A DNA stretch of 64,000 nucleotides. Origin: an uncultured Litoreibacter sp. (GTDB lineage Bacteria > Pseudomonadota > Alphaproteobacteria > Rhodobacterales > Rhodobacteraceae). A model generated the notes under the pieces. It did no database searches. It was not told the origin of the DNA and saw only the letters and a list, made by a program, of their open reading frames with translations. The position numbers and the translations under genes are program-made. This document shows, piece after piece, positions 9,686-18,944 of this stretch (position 1 is the stretch's first letter; every line of letters begins with the position of its first letter). The stretch is from positions 434,001-498,000 of the forward strand of contig CANLQL010000003.1 of NCBI GenBank assembly GCA_947493265.1, written 5' to 3'.

Positions 9686-11385
9686 GCCCTGCCCTGCCGT
9701 GCATGCGGATAAACCCAATCATCGCCGTCAACTGAGGCGAGTTCTTCGGGATATGGGGCGTTGCCAAACATGCAAATGCGCACCCAACGATCTGATCTCG
9801 GATCGAAATGCGTGGCCCCGAAGAACGACAATTTGCACCGCAACATATCAATAGGCAGGAGGTCAGACCCGATCGTGTTGTCGCGAATTTCCGCATAGGG
9901 TGCTTGGTTCACGATCTGGGCGCGCCTGACGCTGTGGCGGTGTTCGGGATGAGCCAGGAGGAAAGCCGCCAGATTTCTGTCGCCATCTTCCTCTTTCAAC
10001 GCCGCATAAAGCGCTGCTGCATCCCGGCCTGGTGCCAATGGTTGCTCATAAGGGGCAATCGGTTCTTCGAAACGCTCTCCCAGACGGGGTTCGAGTTTTT
10101 CTTGCGATACGTACCAGGCGCGCGCGCATTGATCTTTTTCGGACCAGTTTATGTCCAATGCCCACCCGTAGGCGCGTTCCAGAATGGCCAGCAATTCGGC
10201 CACCCGCATCGTGCCATCAATGCGGAATGCATGCCGGTCTTTGTCGGACATCTGGTCGGCCAAATGATCAACAAGCCTGCCGTAGGGTTCCAGCATTAAG
10301 GACGCCAAACATTCCTGCGCATCCTCGCCCAACATATCTTCGGCCCAGGAATAGAGCCCATCCCAAGGGTACGGGCCAGAAAAGTCGGCCTGTGCGACAT
10401 GGGCGGCCAGCACTGAAAGATCGCTGCGCAATCTTTCGAGCTTTTCGACCTGGATCGGGTGTTCTGAATGCCAGATATCCGCAGACAGGATGGAGCGGTC
10501 TAACAATCCCCGGAACGTGGCGACTTCGGCCGTGGTCGCTTTGGGCACCATGCGCACAATGGCAATCGCTTCTTCCCGTGCCGAGATCCAGTTGTTGAAG
10601 AGCCTTGGATGATTGACCAGAAACGGGGCCATGCCTAGCCCCGTGGAATTTCCTATGCCCATGCTGCGGGCAATCTCCGCGTCCAACTTCACCGACATCG
10701 ACCCACCTTTCAGGTCCGCCATATGCTGCACCAGATCACGCACATAGGTTCGGATCAGAAACACCGACAGCATTTCTATCTGAAACGGTGAGGCGCATTC
10801 AGGACGGTCCGCGATCATCTCACGGTCTGCGGCACCCAGCTTGCCCGATCCGTAGACCGCCGTCGTGCGCATCAAATATCCGACCTTGTCCACTTCGACC
10901 CGATCAGGTTGCGTTCCTGCAGCAAGGCGCGACACGACGTGATCCCAGAGCCGGACCGACCGGTTTGCACGCGATACAGACAGTTCTTTTTCGCTGACAC
11001 GGCCTGCTTCTTGCAGGGGTATGTTTTTGCGCAAACGCTCAATATCGGCAGTGGTCGGAACGCCGTCAAACAAAGTGAATGTGCTGTCCCAACGCGTGGC
11101 AATTACCCGGTCGGAGCGTTCTTCCGGCGGCAGATCATGGCCAAACGCGATCAGCGAATACGTGCGGTCCGGCGTATGCGCGCAATAGACCGCATGGCCG
11201 ACACCTTTTGCGTCAAATTCAAAAACCGGACGAGAGAATGTCCAGTTTTCGCGGGTCATGCGGCGGGTCAGGATGCGCATAAAAGACAGGCGAGATTGGT
11301 GGAAGGACCCCAGTCGTGACAACCGCATGACCAGCGCTGGATCGCGCTTGGAAATGGTTTGTGATGTGTTCGCCTGTACCCGCAC
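9682..11385 (-). CDS. Conserved-looking 567-aa protein of unknown function
   Basis: I do not recognise this protein. It is a long soluble-looking sequence without signal peptide or obvious membrane span. Features worth noting are R-V-I-A-T-R-W-D-S-T-F-T-L-F-D-G near residues 92-107, Y-G-S-G-K-L-G-A-A-D-R and G-N-S-T-G-L-G-M-A-P-F. The start is GTG at 11385 with GGAGGACAG in front. It follows the dipeptidase stop by 14 bases and its own stop overlaps the DUF3726-like start. Position in a catabolic operon under LysR suggests an enzyme acting on the same substrate, but this is inference only. Confidence 0.7.
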   Translation of the reverse strand: MRVQANTSQTISKRDPALVMRLSRLGSFHQSRLSFMRILTRRMTRENWTFSRPVFEFDAKGVGHAVYCAHTPDRTYSLIAFGHDLPPEERSDRVIATRWDSTFTLFDGVPTTADIERLRKNIPLQEAGRVSEKELSVSRANRSVRLWDHVVSRLAAGTQPDRVEVDKVGYLMRTTAVYGSGKLGAADREMIADRPECASPFQIEMLSVFLIRTYVRDLVQHMADLKGGSMSVKLDAEIARSMGIGNSTGLGMAPFLVNHPRLFNNWISAREEAIAIVRMVPKATTAEVATFRGLLDRSILSADIWHSEHPIQVEKLERLRSDLSVLAAHVAQADFSGPYPWDGLYSWAEDMLGEDAQECLASLMLEPYGRLVDHLADQMSDKDRHAFRIDGTMRVAELLAILERAYGWALDINWSEKDQCARAWYVSQEKLEPRLGERFEEPIAPYEQPLAPGRDAAALYAALKEEDGDRNLAAFLLAHPEHRHSVRRAQIVNQAPYAEIRDNTIGSDLLPIDMLRCKLSFFGATHFDPRSDRWVRICMFGNAPYPEELASVDGDDWVYPHARQGRA

Positions 11386-11399
11386 GGCCTGTCCTCCCC

Positions 11400-12377
11400 C
11401 TAGTTTAATGGTGTGAAATTATCCGCATAAAATCGGTGCCAGTTGTCGCCCATAATGCCCGCGACCTCAGTGTTGTTCAGGCCAACAGCTTTCAGGCCCG
11501 CTTCGATATTCCCAAAATCGCGATTGTCCTTGAACCAGTTTGGCATCGGCGGGAACCCAGCATTGCTAGCACTGCCTTCGCCATAGTCGATCTCTTTGCT
11601 CCAGCGGCCTACGCGCATCCACTCTACGACACTATCGGGCTGGTCCTGACACAGATCCGTCCCAATCCCGAGGTTTTGCGACCCGAATTTGTCAGCTGTG
11701 CGCGCGATCATCTCGCAAAAGCTTTCCAGCGTGCAGTCGGATTTTTCCTTGAGATGGTGCGGATAGACCGAAAAGCCCAGCATCCCGCCGTTTTCGGTTA
11801 CCGCCCGGATCACATCATCCTTCTTGTTGCGCAAAGCTGGCGACCACTCATACGGGTTGGCGTGGGTGATCGCGATGGGACGCTCTGACATTTCCGCAGC
11901 TTCGATCGTTGATCGATCTGCTGAATGGCTCATGTCGACGACCAGACCGACGCGGTTCATTTCTTTGATGACCTGCTTGCCCATGCGGGTGATGCCAGTG
12001 TCTTCCGCCTCATAACAGCCCGTCGCCAGCAAGGACTGGTTGTTATAGGTCAGTTGCATGAAGCGCGCACCAAGCGTGTGCACGATCTCGACCAATCCGA
12101 TATCGTCTTCGATCGGGCTTGGGTTTTGGAAGCCAAAAAAGATCGCCGTCTTGCCTTCGGCTTTCGCGCGGTCCACGTCGCTTGCCCACTGACCTTTCAT
12201 GATCAGGTCAGGGTATTGCTCAAACCAGCGGTTCCATTGCTCAAAATTCAGGACCGTTTCGCGGAAGTTTTCGTGATAGGCGATGGTGACATGCACCGCG
12301 TCGACTCCGCCTTCACGCATCTGGCGAAAGATTTTTTCGGACCAATTGGCATATTGCAGATTGTCGATCAGCATCAT
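11400..12377 (-). CDS. Peptidase M19 (renal dipeptidase)-like metallohydrolase
   Basis: The 325-aa protein has the M19 layout: A-I-F-F-G-F-Q-N early, Q-L-T-Y-N-N in the middle, V-V-D-M-S-H-S, I-T-H-A-N-P for the two metal His, L-G-I-G-T-D-L and the C-terminal I-M-G-D-N-W-H-R. M19 enzymes are zinc TIM-barrel hydrolases cleaving dipeptides or related amides. The usual N-terminal H-x-D metal motif is not visible; the equivalent start reads M-L-I-D-N-L-Q-Y. Its substrate may therefore differ from a plain dipeptide. The ATG overlaps the stop of the aldehyde dehydrogenase (ATGA), showing translational coupling. Confidence 0.85.
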   Translation of the reverse strand: MMLIDNLQYANWSEKIFRQMREGGVDAVHVTIAYHENFRETVLNFEQWNRWFEQYPDLIMKGQWASDVDRAKAEGKTAIFFGFQNPSPIEDDIGLVEIVHTLGARFMQLTYNNQSLLATGCYEAEDTGITRMGKQVIKEMNRVGLVVDMSHSADRSTIEAAEMSERPIAITHANPYEWSPALRNKKDDVIRAVTENGGMLGFSVYPHHLKEKSDCTLESFCEMIARTADKFGSQNLGIGTDLCQDQPDSVVEWMRVGRWSKEIDYGEGSASNAGFPPMPNWFKDNRDFGNIEAGLKAVGLNNTEVAGIMGDNWHRFYADNFTPLN

Positions 12378-13825
12378 GCCGGAACCCCGGATGAGATATA
12401 GGCGGTTTTTACAATCGTGTAGAATTCTGCCGCTGTGCGACCCTGTTCGCGCGGCCCGTAGGAGCTGTCCCCCCGGCCACCAAATGGCACGTGATAGTCA
12501 GTTCCCGCTGTGGGCAAGTTGACCATGACGCAGCCCGATTGCGCATTGCGCCGGAAATGCGTGGCGCGTGCCAAATTTGTGGTGACGATACCCGCCGTCA
12601 GACCAAAGTTCGTGTCGTTGACCACATGCAACGCTTCGTCGTAGCTGGCGACCGGGATCACACAGGCAAGAGGTGCGAACATCTCTTCCCGGTTGATCCG
12701 CATGTCATTGTTGGTGCCGACGAAGACGCCCGGTGACATGTAGTAGCCATCGGTGGCCATTTCCAACCGCTGACCACCACAAAGAAGTTCCGCCCCCTCG
12801 GATGCCGCAAGATCGACATAGGCGAGGTTTTCTTTCAATTGCTGTTCAGAGACGACCGGCCCCATCTGGGTGCCCTCCTCCAGCGCATGGCCGACCTTCA
12901 TTGCCTTGGCACCGGCCACCAGCTTTTCGACAAACTGATCATGGATGGATTGGTGGACAACCAAGCGGGACGATGCCGTACACTTCTGACCAGAGCCGCC
13001 AAAAGCCCCCCCCAAAGCGAGCGAGACCGCAAGGTCCAGGTCTGCGTCATCCATCACGGCCAATGCGTTCTTTGATCCCATCTCCATCTGCACCCGCGTC
13101 AGGTTCTGGATGGCGCTGGCTGCAATGCCTTTGCCCACGGGCACCGAGCCGGTGAAGCTGATCGCATTGACCTTCGGGCTTTCGACCAGGCGATTACCGA
13201 CGGCGCTGCCCGCACCCATCACGAGGGACACCAGGCCTTTGGGGATGTCCTGCCGTGCGATGATCTCAACAAGCGCCACGGCGGAAGCCGGGGTGACATT
13301 TGCAGGTTTCCAAACCACGGCATTGCCGTAGCAAAGCGCTGGCGCGATTTTCCACGAGGCCGTTGCGGTGGGGAAGTTCCAGGGGGAGATCACTGCCACA
13401 ACGCCCACGGGTTCGCGGCGCACATCAATTTCGATCCCATCGCGGACAGAATCCGCCGTATCGCCCATCTGGCGCAGAGTCTCAGCTGCGTAATACGTAA
13501 AGAATTGCCCTGCACGGTAGACTTCGCCTTTGCCTTCGGCCAATGGCTTGCCTTCTTCACGCGCCAGCAAGGTGCCAAGCTCTTCGGCGCGGCTCATCAT
13601 CTCGGTTCCGATGGCCATCAGCACGTTGTATTTCCGTTCGATCCCGTAGGCGGCCCACTCAGCTTGCGCGATCCGCGCTTGCTCAAGTGTCGCATCCAGT
13701 TGATCCGGCGTTGCCTGCGCGAACATCCCGATCAAATCACTGAGATCTGATGGATTGCGGTTTTCGATCTCGGACGCACCCGCCACCCATTCTCCGGCGA
13801 TGTAGTTCAATTTGGTGTCGTGCAT
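12374..13825 (-). CDS. NAD(P)-dependent aldehyde dehydrogenase (semialdehyde dehydrogenase type)
   Basis: The 483-aa product is a standard aldehyde dehydrogenase: V-A-V-I-S-P-W-N-F-P for the cofactor-binding loop, F-T-G-S-V-P-V-G, catalytic Glu in Q-M-E-M-G-S-K-N and catalytic Cys in G-G-S-G-Q-K-C-T-A-S-S-R. The last motif is typical of 2-oxoglutarate semialdehyde and related dehydrogenases, but other aldehydes are possible. The frame is open to 13882; the ATG at 13825 with a GAGGGG ribosome site is preferred. It is the first gene of a four-gene - strand operon, with TTCAG-N5-CTGAA palindromes upstream. Confidence 0.92.
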   Translation of the reverse strand: MHDTKLNYIAGEWVAGASEIENRNPSDLSDLIGMFAQATPDQLDATLEQARIAQAEWAAYGIERKYNVLMAIGTEMMSRAEELGTLLAREEGKPLAEGKGEVYRAGQFFTYYAAETLRQMGDTADSVRDGIEIDVRREPVGVVAVISPWNFPTATASWKIAPALCYGNAVVWKPANVTPASAVALVEIIARQDIPKGLVSLVMGAGSAVGNRLVESPKVNAISFTGSVPVGKGIAASAIQNLTRVQMEMGSKNALAVMDDADLDLAVSLALGGAFGGSGQKCTASSRLVVHQSIHDQFVEKLVAGAKAMKVGHALEEGTQMGPVVSEQQLKENLAYVDLAASEGAELLCGGQRLEMATDGYYMSPGVFVGTNNDMRINREEMFAPLACVIPVASYDEALHVVNDTNFGLTAGIVTTNLARATHFRRNAQSGCVMVNLPTAGTDYHVPFGGRGDSSYGPREQGRTAAEFYTIVKTAYISSGVPA

Positions 13826-13917
13826 GGCTGTACCCCTCTGATCCGCGCGACCATCGCGCGCACGTGTAGGATACGCCTTCAAGCTGATTCAGGCTTTCAG
13901 AATGTATTGTAATTTAC

Positions 13918-13932
13918 TTCAGATTTTCTGAA
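13918..13932. promoter_or_regulatory. Probable LysR operator upstream of the aldehyde dehydrogenase operon
   Basis: TTCAG-ATTTT-CTGAA is a 5+5+5 palindrome with the T-N11-A spacing bound by LysR-type regulators. The same half-sites occur at 14827-14841 on the other side of the lysR gene. It sits in the 108-base gap between the lysR stop and the dehydrogenase start. Confidence 0.65.
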
Positions 13933-13933
13933 T

Positions 13934-13945
13934 TCAGAATTCTGA
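13934..13945. promoter_or_regulatory. Second palindrome of the same type, overlapping the lysR stop codon
   Basis: TCAGAATTCTGA is a perfect 12-bp palindrome beginning one base after the 13918-13932 site. It carries the same TCAG/CTGA halves with closer spacing. Two adjacent sites fit the recognition and activation pair used by LysR tetramers. It includes the stop codon of lysR. Confidence 0.45.
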
Positions 13946-14824
13946 CAGTAAGCTGCCGTCCCGCTTCATTTCAGTGATCAGCTTCAAAAACTCCCGGGCG
14001 GCAGGCATCAGCAGATTGCTGGGGCGCGACATCATATGCACGGTTCGGCGTGCCGTCACATCGGCCAAAGGCAAAAACGCGAATTCATCAAGCACGTTGG
14101 CAACGGTCAGTCGCGGCAGCACCGTTACCCCAACGCCTTCCCTGACCAACCCCAGCAAAGACGCCGTGTTGGGCACCATTAGCCGGGACCGCGCAAGAAT
14201 AGGTGCAAAATCCGGATCAGTAATCTGCTGACACAGGCCATTTGCGATGATCGTCTGATCCCCGAGCGTGCGCCAGGTAAGCTGATCCCAGTTTTCTGCA
14301 AGCGGATGATCTTTCCGGCATACAAGGCCAAACGCGTCGCTGAACAATTCTGTGCGGCGCATCCCGTCGATTTCCGGAAGGGTTCCGATCCCTATATCCG
14401 CCCTCTCCCGATCCAGTTCCCGTGCGATTGTCGCGGAATCCATGTCCCGCAGGTCAATCTGAACTTTCGGATATTTGTCGGCGAATTTGAAAATCACTGC
14501 GGGCAGCAAGGTTGTCGCCACCGATGGCGTGACAGCCAATCTCAGATATCCAAGCTCTGAGCGCGATAGCCCTTCGATGACCGAGACCGTGTTTTCGAAA
14601 TGCGCTACCTCCCGGCGTGCCTCGATCAAAATGAGCTCGCCGATCGGGGTTAGCCGGGACTTGCGCGCGGTTTCAAACAATGCAGACCCGACGTGATCTT
14701 CAAACTGCTTCAGCATCATTGAGACCGCAGACGGCGTTCGTCCGAGGGCATCGGCGGCCTCGGACAGGCTGCCATGGGTGGCCACCATTGTGAAACATCT
14801 CAGCATGTCGATCTTGATCGCCAT
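13934..14824 (-). CDS. LysR family transcriptional regulator
   Basis: The 296-aa protein has the N-terminal winged helix-turn-helix of LysR regulators (M-L-R-C-F-T-M-V-A, S-L-S-E-A-A-D-A-L-G-R-T-P-S-A-V-S, residues 8-40) and a periplasmic-binding-like effector domain from about residue 90. It is of usual length. It lies between two gene sets transcribed away from each other: the dehydrogenase operon in the same direction and the ridA-transporter genes divergently. Matching palindromes lie on both sides, so it probably controls both sets and itself. The effector is unknown but is likely the transported substrate or a breakdown product. Confidence 0.92.
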   Translation of the reverse strand: MAIKIDMLRCFTMVATHGSLSEAADALGRTPSAVSMMLKQFEDHVGSALFETARKSRLTPIGELILIEARREVAHFENTVSVIEGLSRSELGYLRLAVTPSVATTLLPAVIFKFADKYPKVQIDLRDMDSATIARELDRERADIGIGTLPEIDGMRRTELFSDAFGLVCRKDHPLAENWDQLTWRTLGDQTIIANGLCQQITDPDFAPILARSRLMVPNTASLLGLVREGVGVTVLPRLTVANVLDEFAFLPLADVTARRTVHMMSRPSNLLMPAAREFLKLITEMKRDGSLLSEF

Positions 14825-14826
14825 AT

Positions 14827-14841
14827 TTCAGAATTCCTGAA
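14827..14841. promoter_or_regulatory. Probable LysR operator in the lysR-ridA divergent region
   Basis: TTCAG-AATTC-CTGAA is a palindrome with T-N11-A spacing, two bases upstream of the lysR start codon. It matches the site in front of the aldehyde dehydrogenase operon in both half-sites. It is placed to repress lysR and activate ridA. Confidence 0.65.
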
Positions 14842-14947
14842 TTGGATTTGACGAAATCTAGTTTGAATTAATTCTGAACTCATGGCCATATGCTATTTGA
14901 CCCATCCAATCGGCTACGGGCAAAAAACAAATTTGCAAGGAAATCCC

Positions 14948-15289
14948 ATGATCGAACGCATCGACACTGGCATACGCTCTTCTAAAATCGTGAAACATAA
15001 CGGCGTGGCCTATCTGACTGGACAAGTCGCGGAAGGCGACACGATCCAAGAGCAAGTGCAAACCTGTCTGGATAAAATTGACGCCCTGCTAGAACAGGCC
15101 GGGTCGTCACGTGAAAACATGCTGCGGGTGACGATTTGGCTGGCGGATATGCAAGACTTTGCGGGCCTGAATGAAGTCTGGAACGCTTGGGTACCCGAAG
15201 GTCATGCCCCTGCGCGTGCCTGCGGCGAAGCGAAACTGGCCCGCCCCGAGCTGAAGGTAGAATTCATCGTGGATGCAGCATATTCCTGA
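14948..15289 (+). CDS. RidA family (YjgF/YER057c/UK114) protein
   Basis: The 113-aa protein has the RidA fold markers: [10 protein letters not shown] early, [27 protein letters not shown] and a C-terminal [10 protein letters not shown] with the conserved Arg, then E-F-I-V-D-A. RidA proteins hydrolyse reactive enamine/imine intermediates made by PLP enzymes or amine oxidases, which suggests that the substrate handled here contains an amino group. The ATG at 14948 follows AAGGAAAT; the longer frame from 14882 is not used. It is the first + strand gene after lysR. Confidence 0.9.
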   Translation: MIERIDTGIRSSKIVKHNGVAYLTGQVAEGDTIQEQVQTCLDKIDALLEQAGSSRENMLRVTIWLADMQDFAGLNEVWNAWVPEGHAPARACGEAKLARPELKVEFIVDAAYS

Positions 15290-15481
15290 CGTCTGAAGTT
15301 TTTCGCAGATAGACCTCTCAAACCGCGCGATCAGCTCAATACAAGAGCCGCGCCGAAATGCGCTAGCTATCGGAGCCGCAAACCTTTTTTCCTGTGGTCC
15401 TAAAATCAACGGTGTTGGACATTGATGTTGTGAAACAAAGAAAACCGGGTGCATAGTAAGAAAAAACCTAGGGAGGAAACT

Positions 15482-16456
15482 ATGAAGACTGAATTGAAAG
15501 TACTGCTCGGAGCGTCCGCCATTGCGCTCATGTCTTTGGGTGGGACCGCCTCGGCGCAGGACTGTGAGCGCGGTGATCTGGATGATCGGTTCTGTGACAC
15601 AGACGGTGATCTGATTGCCGACATCCCGACAGATCCGGCCCAGCAGATCGACCCAGACACGTTGATCTTTGCTTATACCCCGGTTGAGGATCCAGCCGTC
15701 TACAAGACTGCATGGTCCGATTTCCTGGAACATCTGGAAACCGCAACCGGTAAGGACGTTGTGTTTTTCCCTGTGCAAAACAATGCGGCGCAAATCGAAG
15801 CCATGCGCTCCGGTCGTCTGCATATTGCCGGGTTCAACACCGGGTCAAACCCACTTGCTGTGAACTGTGCGGGGTTCCGTCCCTTCACGATCATGGCGTC
15901 AAAGGACGGCAATTTCGGGTATGAGATGGAAATCATCACCTTCCCGGGATCAGGCATCGAAAAGGTGGAAGACATCAAAGGCAAGCAGTTGGCCTTTACC
16001 TCTCCCACGTCGAACTCCGGCTTCAAGGCCCCGTCTGCGATCCTGAAAAGCGATTTTGACCTTCTGCCAGATCGTGATTTTGAACCGGTCTATTCCGGCA
16101 AGCACGACAACTCGATCCTCGGCGTGGCCAACAAGGACTATATGGCGGCGTCAATCGCGAACTCTGTGAAATCGCGGATGATCAGCCGGGACGTGATCAA
16201 GGAAGATGACGTCATCACCATCTACAAATCGCAAACTTTCCCAACCACAGGCTTTGGTACAGTCTACAACCTGAAGCCGGAATTGCAGGAAAGCATTCGT
16301 GACGCGTTCTTCAGCTTCGAATGGGAAGGCACCTCGCTTGAGGCCGAGTTCTCCAAGTCGAACGAAGGCCAGTTCCTTGAGATGACGTACCAGGAATTCT
16401 GGGATGTTATCCGCAAGATCGACACAGCCAATGGTGTGTCTTACGCCTGCGAATAA
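15482..16456 (+). CDS. phnD: Phosphonate-type ABC transporter substrate-binding protein (PhnD family)
   Basis: The 324-aa protein has a signal peptide (about residues 1-24, cut after A-S-A) and the PhnD-type core: I-F-A-Y-T-P-V-E-D-P near residue 60, P-V-Q-N-N-A-A-Q-I-E-A-M-R-S-G-R, G-K-Q-L-A-F-T-S-P-T-S-N-S-G and A-N-K-D-Y-M-A-A-S-I-A-N-S. Just after the signal peptide lies a Cys-flanked acidic loop, D-T-D-G-D-L-I-A-D, like a calcium-binding motif. The family binds phosphonates, phosphite or phosphate esters, but members with other ligands are likely. The ATG at 15482 follows GGGAGGAAAC. No C-P lyase genes are nearby, so the symbol denotes family only. Confidence 0.87.
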   Translation: MKTELKVLLGASAIALMSLGGTASAQDCERGDLDDRFCDTDGDLIADIPTDPAQQIDPDTLIFAYTPVEDPAVYKTAWSDFLEHLETATGKDVVFFPVQNNAAQIEAMRSGRLHIAGFNTGSNPLAVNCAGFRPFTIMASKDGNFGYEMEIITFPGSGIEKVEDIKGKQLAFTSPTSNSGFKAPSAILKSDFDLLPDRDFEPVYSGKHDNSILGVANKDYMAASIANSVKSRMISRDVIKEDDVITIYKSQTFPTTGFGTVYNLKPELQESIRDAFFSFEWEGTSLEAEFSKSNEGQFLEMTYQEFWDVIRKIDTANGVSYACE

Positions 16457-16476
16457 GCCAACAAAACAATCAAAAG

Positions 16477-16500
16477 TCAGGCCCGCCAAGGTGGGCCTGA
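16477..16500 (+). terminator. Intercistronic hairpin after the binding-protein gene
   Basis: TCAGGCCC (16477-16484) pairs with GGGCCTGA (16493-16500). No T run follows, so this is more likely an mRNA-stabilising or attenuating hairpin that raises binding-protein output relative to the ATPase and permeases. Confidence 0.55.
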
Positions 16501-16522
16501 TCTGCTATTTCAGGGGCTGGGC

Positions 16523-17317
16523 ATGCTGCAACTCAGGAAACTTACAAAGACCTACAAGACTGGCGATCAGGCCCTGAAGGCAATTGATCTCGACGTTCCG
16601 AAAGGTCAGGTTCTTGCGCTGATTGGCCCGTCCGGTGCCGGTAAATCCACCATGATCCGTTGCATCAACCGTTTGGTTGAACCGACCAGCGGCGAAGCCC
16701 TGCTGGACGGCGTCGACCTAGCAAAACTTGGTGCCAGTGCTCTGCGCAAAGCACGCCGCGAGATGGGGATGATTTTTCAGGAATACGCTCTGGTTGAGCG
16801 GTTGACCGTCATGGAAAATGTGCTCTCCGGGCGCTTGGGTTATGTCGGATTTTGGCGGTCGTTTTTGCGCCGCTATCCCCAGTCCGATGTGGATGAGGCG
16901 TTTCGACTTCTCGACCGCGTAGGTCTTTTGCATATGGCCGACAAGCGTGCGGATGAATTGTCGGGCGGTCAGCGCCAGCGTGTCGGTATCTGCCGCGCGC
17001 TCATACAAAACCCGAAGCTCTTGCTTGTTGATGAACCGACAGCATCGCTTGATCCCAAAACCAGCCGCCAGATCATGCGCTTGATTACGGAGCTGTGCCG
17101 CGAGCGTGACCTTGCCGCCATCATCAACATCCATGATGTGGCGTTGGCGCAAATGTTCGTACCCCGCGTCGTTGGGCTGCGTTTCGGCGAAATCGTCTAT
17201 GACGGCCTGCCGACCGGTCTGACGCCTGACAAACTGACTGAAATCTACGGTGAGGAGGACTGGGAGGCGACCATCGAAAAGGTTGACGGCGAAGACGAGA
17301 TTGAGGCGGCTGAATGA
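16523..17317 (+). CDS. phnC: Phosphonate-type ABC transporter ATP-binding protein
   Basis: The 264-aa ATPase has Walker [10 protein letters not shown] (about residues 33-41), the PhnC-typical [17 protein letters not shown] segment, signature L-S-G-G-Q-R-Q-R-V and Walker [13 protein letters not shown]. An acidic C-terminal tail (G-E-D-E-I-E-A-A-E) is extra. It overlaps the next permease start by 4 bases (ATGA). It energises import of the ligand bound by the upstream PhnD-type protein. Confidence 0.93.
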   Translation: MLQLRKLTKTYKTGDQALKAIDLDVPKGQVLALIGPSGAGKSTMIRCINRLVEPTSGEALLDGVDLAKLGASALRKARREMGMIFQEYALVERLTVMENVLSGRLGYVGFWRSFLRRYPQSDVDEAFRLLDRVGLLHMADKRADELSGGQRQRVGICRALIQNPKLLLVDEPTASLDPKTSRQIMRLITELCRERDLAAIINIHDVALAQMFVPRVVGLRFGEIVYDGLPTGLTPDKLTEIYGEEDWEATIEKVDGEDEIEAAE

Positions 17318-18129
17318 GCGCGGTTGCCCTCGAGGACATGGTTGGGCGACGCTGGCGCAAACCGGCCTTTGTGAAGAACCCCGTTCTGCGCTGGACGTTG
17401 ATCCTGGGCTTTATCGCCTATCTGATCGCCGCGTTCATGACGATCGAAGTCGACTGGGGTCGCGTCTATGACGGTTTGGACCGCGGGTGGGCCTTTGTGC
17501 TTGCATTTACCAGCCCCGATTTCACATCCCGGTGGAGCGACATCTGGAGCGGACTTCTGGAAAGCATCGTGATGACCGTTGCGGCCTCTGTCGTCGGCAT
17601 CCTGATTTCTATCCCGATCGGCCTTGGTGCCGCGCGAAACGTCGCCCCCCTTCCCGTCTACGTGATCTGTCGCGGCATCGTCGCAATCAGCCGGGCTTTG
17701 CAGGAAATTATCGTGGCGATCCTGCTGGTCGCCATTTTTGGCTTTGGCCCCTTGGCAGGCTTTCTGACACTCAGCTTTGCTACCATCGGGTTTCTGTCGA
17801 AACTTCTGGCCGAAGATATCGAAGCGATGGACAAGGTTCAGGCGGAGGCGATCCGGGCCTCTGGGGCGCGCTGGACGCAATGGATCAACTACGGCGTGCA
17901 GCCGCAGGTTATGCCGCGTCTGGTTGGCCTCTCGATTTATCGGATCGACATCAACTTTCGCGAAAGCGCGATCCTCGGGCTTGTTGGTGCGGGTGGGATC
18001 GGGGCAACGCTGAACACCGCCTTCGACCGCTATGAATACGACACGGCTGCCGCGATCCTTCTATTGATCATCGGGATCGTGATGGCACTTGAATACCTGT
18101 CAGGCATCATCCGCGCGAGGGTCCAATAA
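17314..18129 (+). CDS. phnE: Phosphonate-type ABC transporter permease (PhnE family), first
   Basis: The 271-aa inner-membrane protein has about six spans and the permease coupling loop [13 protein letters not shown] followed by [15 protein letters not shown], characteristic of PhnE. It starts inside the end of the ATPase gene and its last base is shared with the first base of the second permease. Two different permeases imply a heterodimeric channel. Confidence 0.92.
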   Translation: MSAVALEDMVGRRWRKPAFVKNPVLRWTLILGFIAYLIAAFMTIEVDWGRVYDGLDRGWAFVLAFTSPDFTSRWSDIWSGLLESIVMTVAASVVGILISIPIGLGAARNVAPLPVYVICRGIVAISRALQEIIVAILLVAIFGFGPLAGFLTLSFATIGFLSKLLAEDIEAMDKVQAEAIRASGARWTQWINYGVQPQVMPRLVGLSIYRIDINFRESAILGLVGAGGIGATLNTAFDRYEYDTAAAILLLIIGIVMALEYLSGIIRARVQ

Positions 18130-18944
18130 TGCCGGTTCTCAAACGTGACGATACGCAAATTTGGCGGCGGCGGACGACCCGCGAAAGCCTGACCCACTGG
18201 TTCGGCTGGCTTCTAGGTGTCGCGGTCTTTGCCTATTGCTGGCAGATCATCTCAGCCTCGACGACATGGTTCTTTGTCTGGGATGCGCCGCGCATTGCAA
18301 ATGACATCTGGACCCGCGCCACTCCGCCCCGTTGGGAATATATCACGCAATTGGGCCGTCCGATCTGGGACACGCTGAACATCGCAACACTAGGGACAAT
18401 CATCGCCTTGTTCCTTGCCGTGCCGGTGGCGTTTCTGGCCGCGCGAAACACGACCCCCTCCCCGCTTTTCATACGGCCGATTGCGCTCCTGATTATCGTG
18501 TCGACCCGGTCGATCAACTCCCTGATCTGGGCGCTGCTGTTGATCGCTATCATCGGCCCCGGCGTCTTTGCAGGCGTGATCGCCATCGCGATCCGGTCCA
18601 TCGGGTTCTGCGCCAAACTACTTTACGAGGCGATAGAAGAGATTGACCACAGCCAGGTAGAAGCCATCACAGCGACGGGCGGCTCGCGCTGGCAGGTCAT
18701 GGCCTACGGGATCGTGCCGCAAATCCTGCCCGCTTTTGCCGGGATCGCGGTGTTCCGCTGGGATATCAACATCCGTGAATCCACCGTTCTGGGCCTCGTC
18801 GGTGCGGGTGGGATCGGCCTGCAGCTTTCAGCGTCCCTGAACGTTCTTGCCTGGCCGCAGGTCAGTCTGATCCTCATCGTGATCCTTGTTGCTGTCGTGA
18901 TCAGCGAATGGGTCTCAGCCAAGGTGCGCGGTGCGATCATATGA
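18129..18944 (+). CDS. phnE: Phosphonate-type ABC transporter permease (PhnE family), second
   Basis: The 271-aa protein is the partner of the preceding permease: same length, same coupling loop (V-E-A-I-T-A-T-G-G-S-R-W) and the PhnE signature [15 protein letters not shown]. Its ATG overlaps the previous stop (TAATG). The stop in turn overlaps the start of a HAD phosphatase gene, tying transport to the phosphatases. Confidence 0.92.
   Translation: MPVLKRDDTQIWRRRTTRESLTHWFGWLLGVAVFAYCWQIISASTTWFFVWDAPRIANDIWTRATPPRWEYITQLGRPIWDTLNIATLGTIIALFLAVPVAFLAARNTTPSPLFIRPIALLIIVSTRSINSLIWALLLIAIIGPGVFAGVIAIAIRSIGFCAKLLYEAIEEIDHSQVEAITATGGSRWQVMAYGIVPQILPAFAGIAVFRWDINIRESTVLGLVGAGGIGLQLSASLNVLAWPQVSLILIVILVAVVISEWVSAKVRGAII

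Noticed and set aside
15482-18944. Reading the PhnD/PhnC/PhnE genes as a true phosphonate utilisation locus
   Set aside because: No C-P lyase, phosphonatase or aminotransferase genes are nearby, and the companions (RidA, M19, aldehyde dehydrogenase) suggest a different substrate; family names are kept as family names only.
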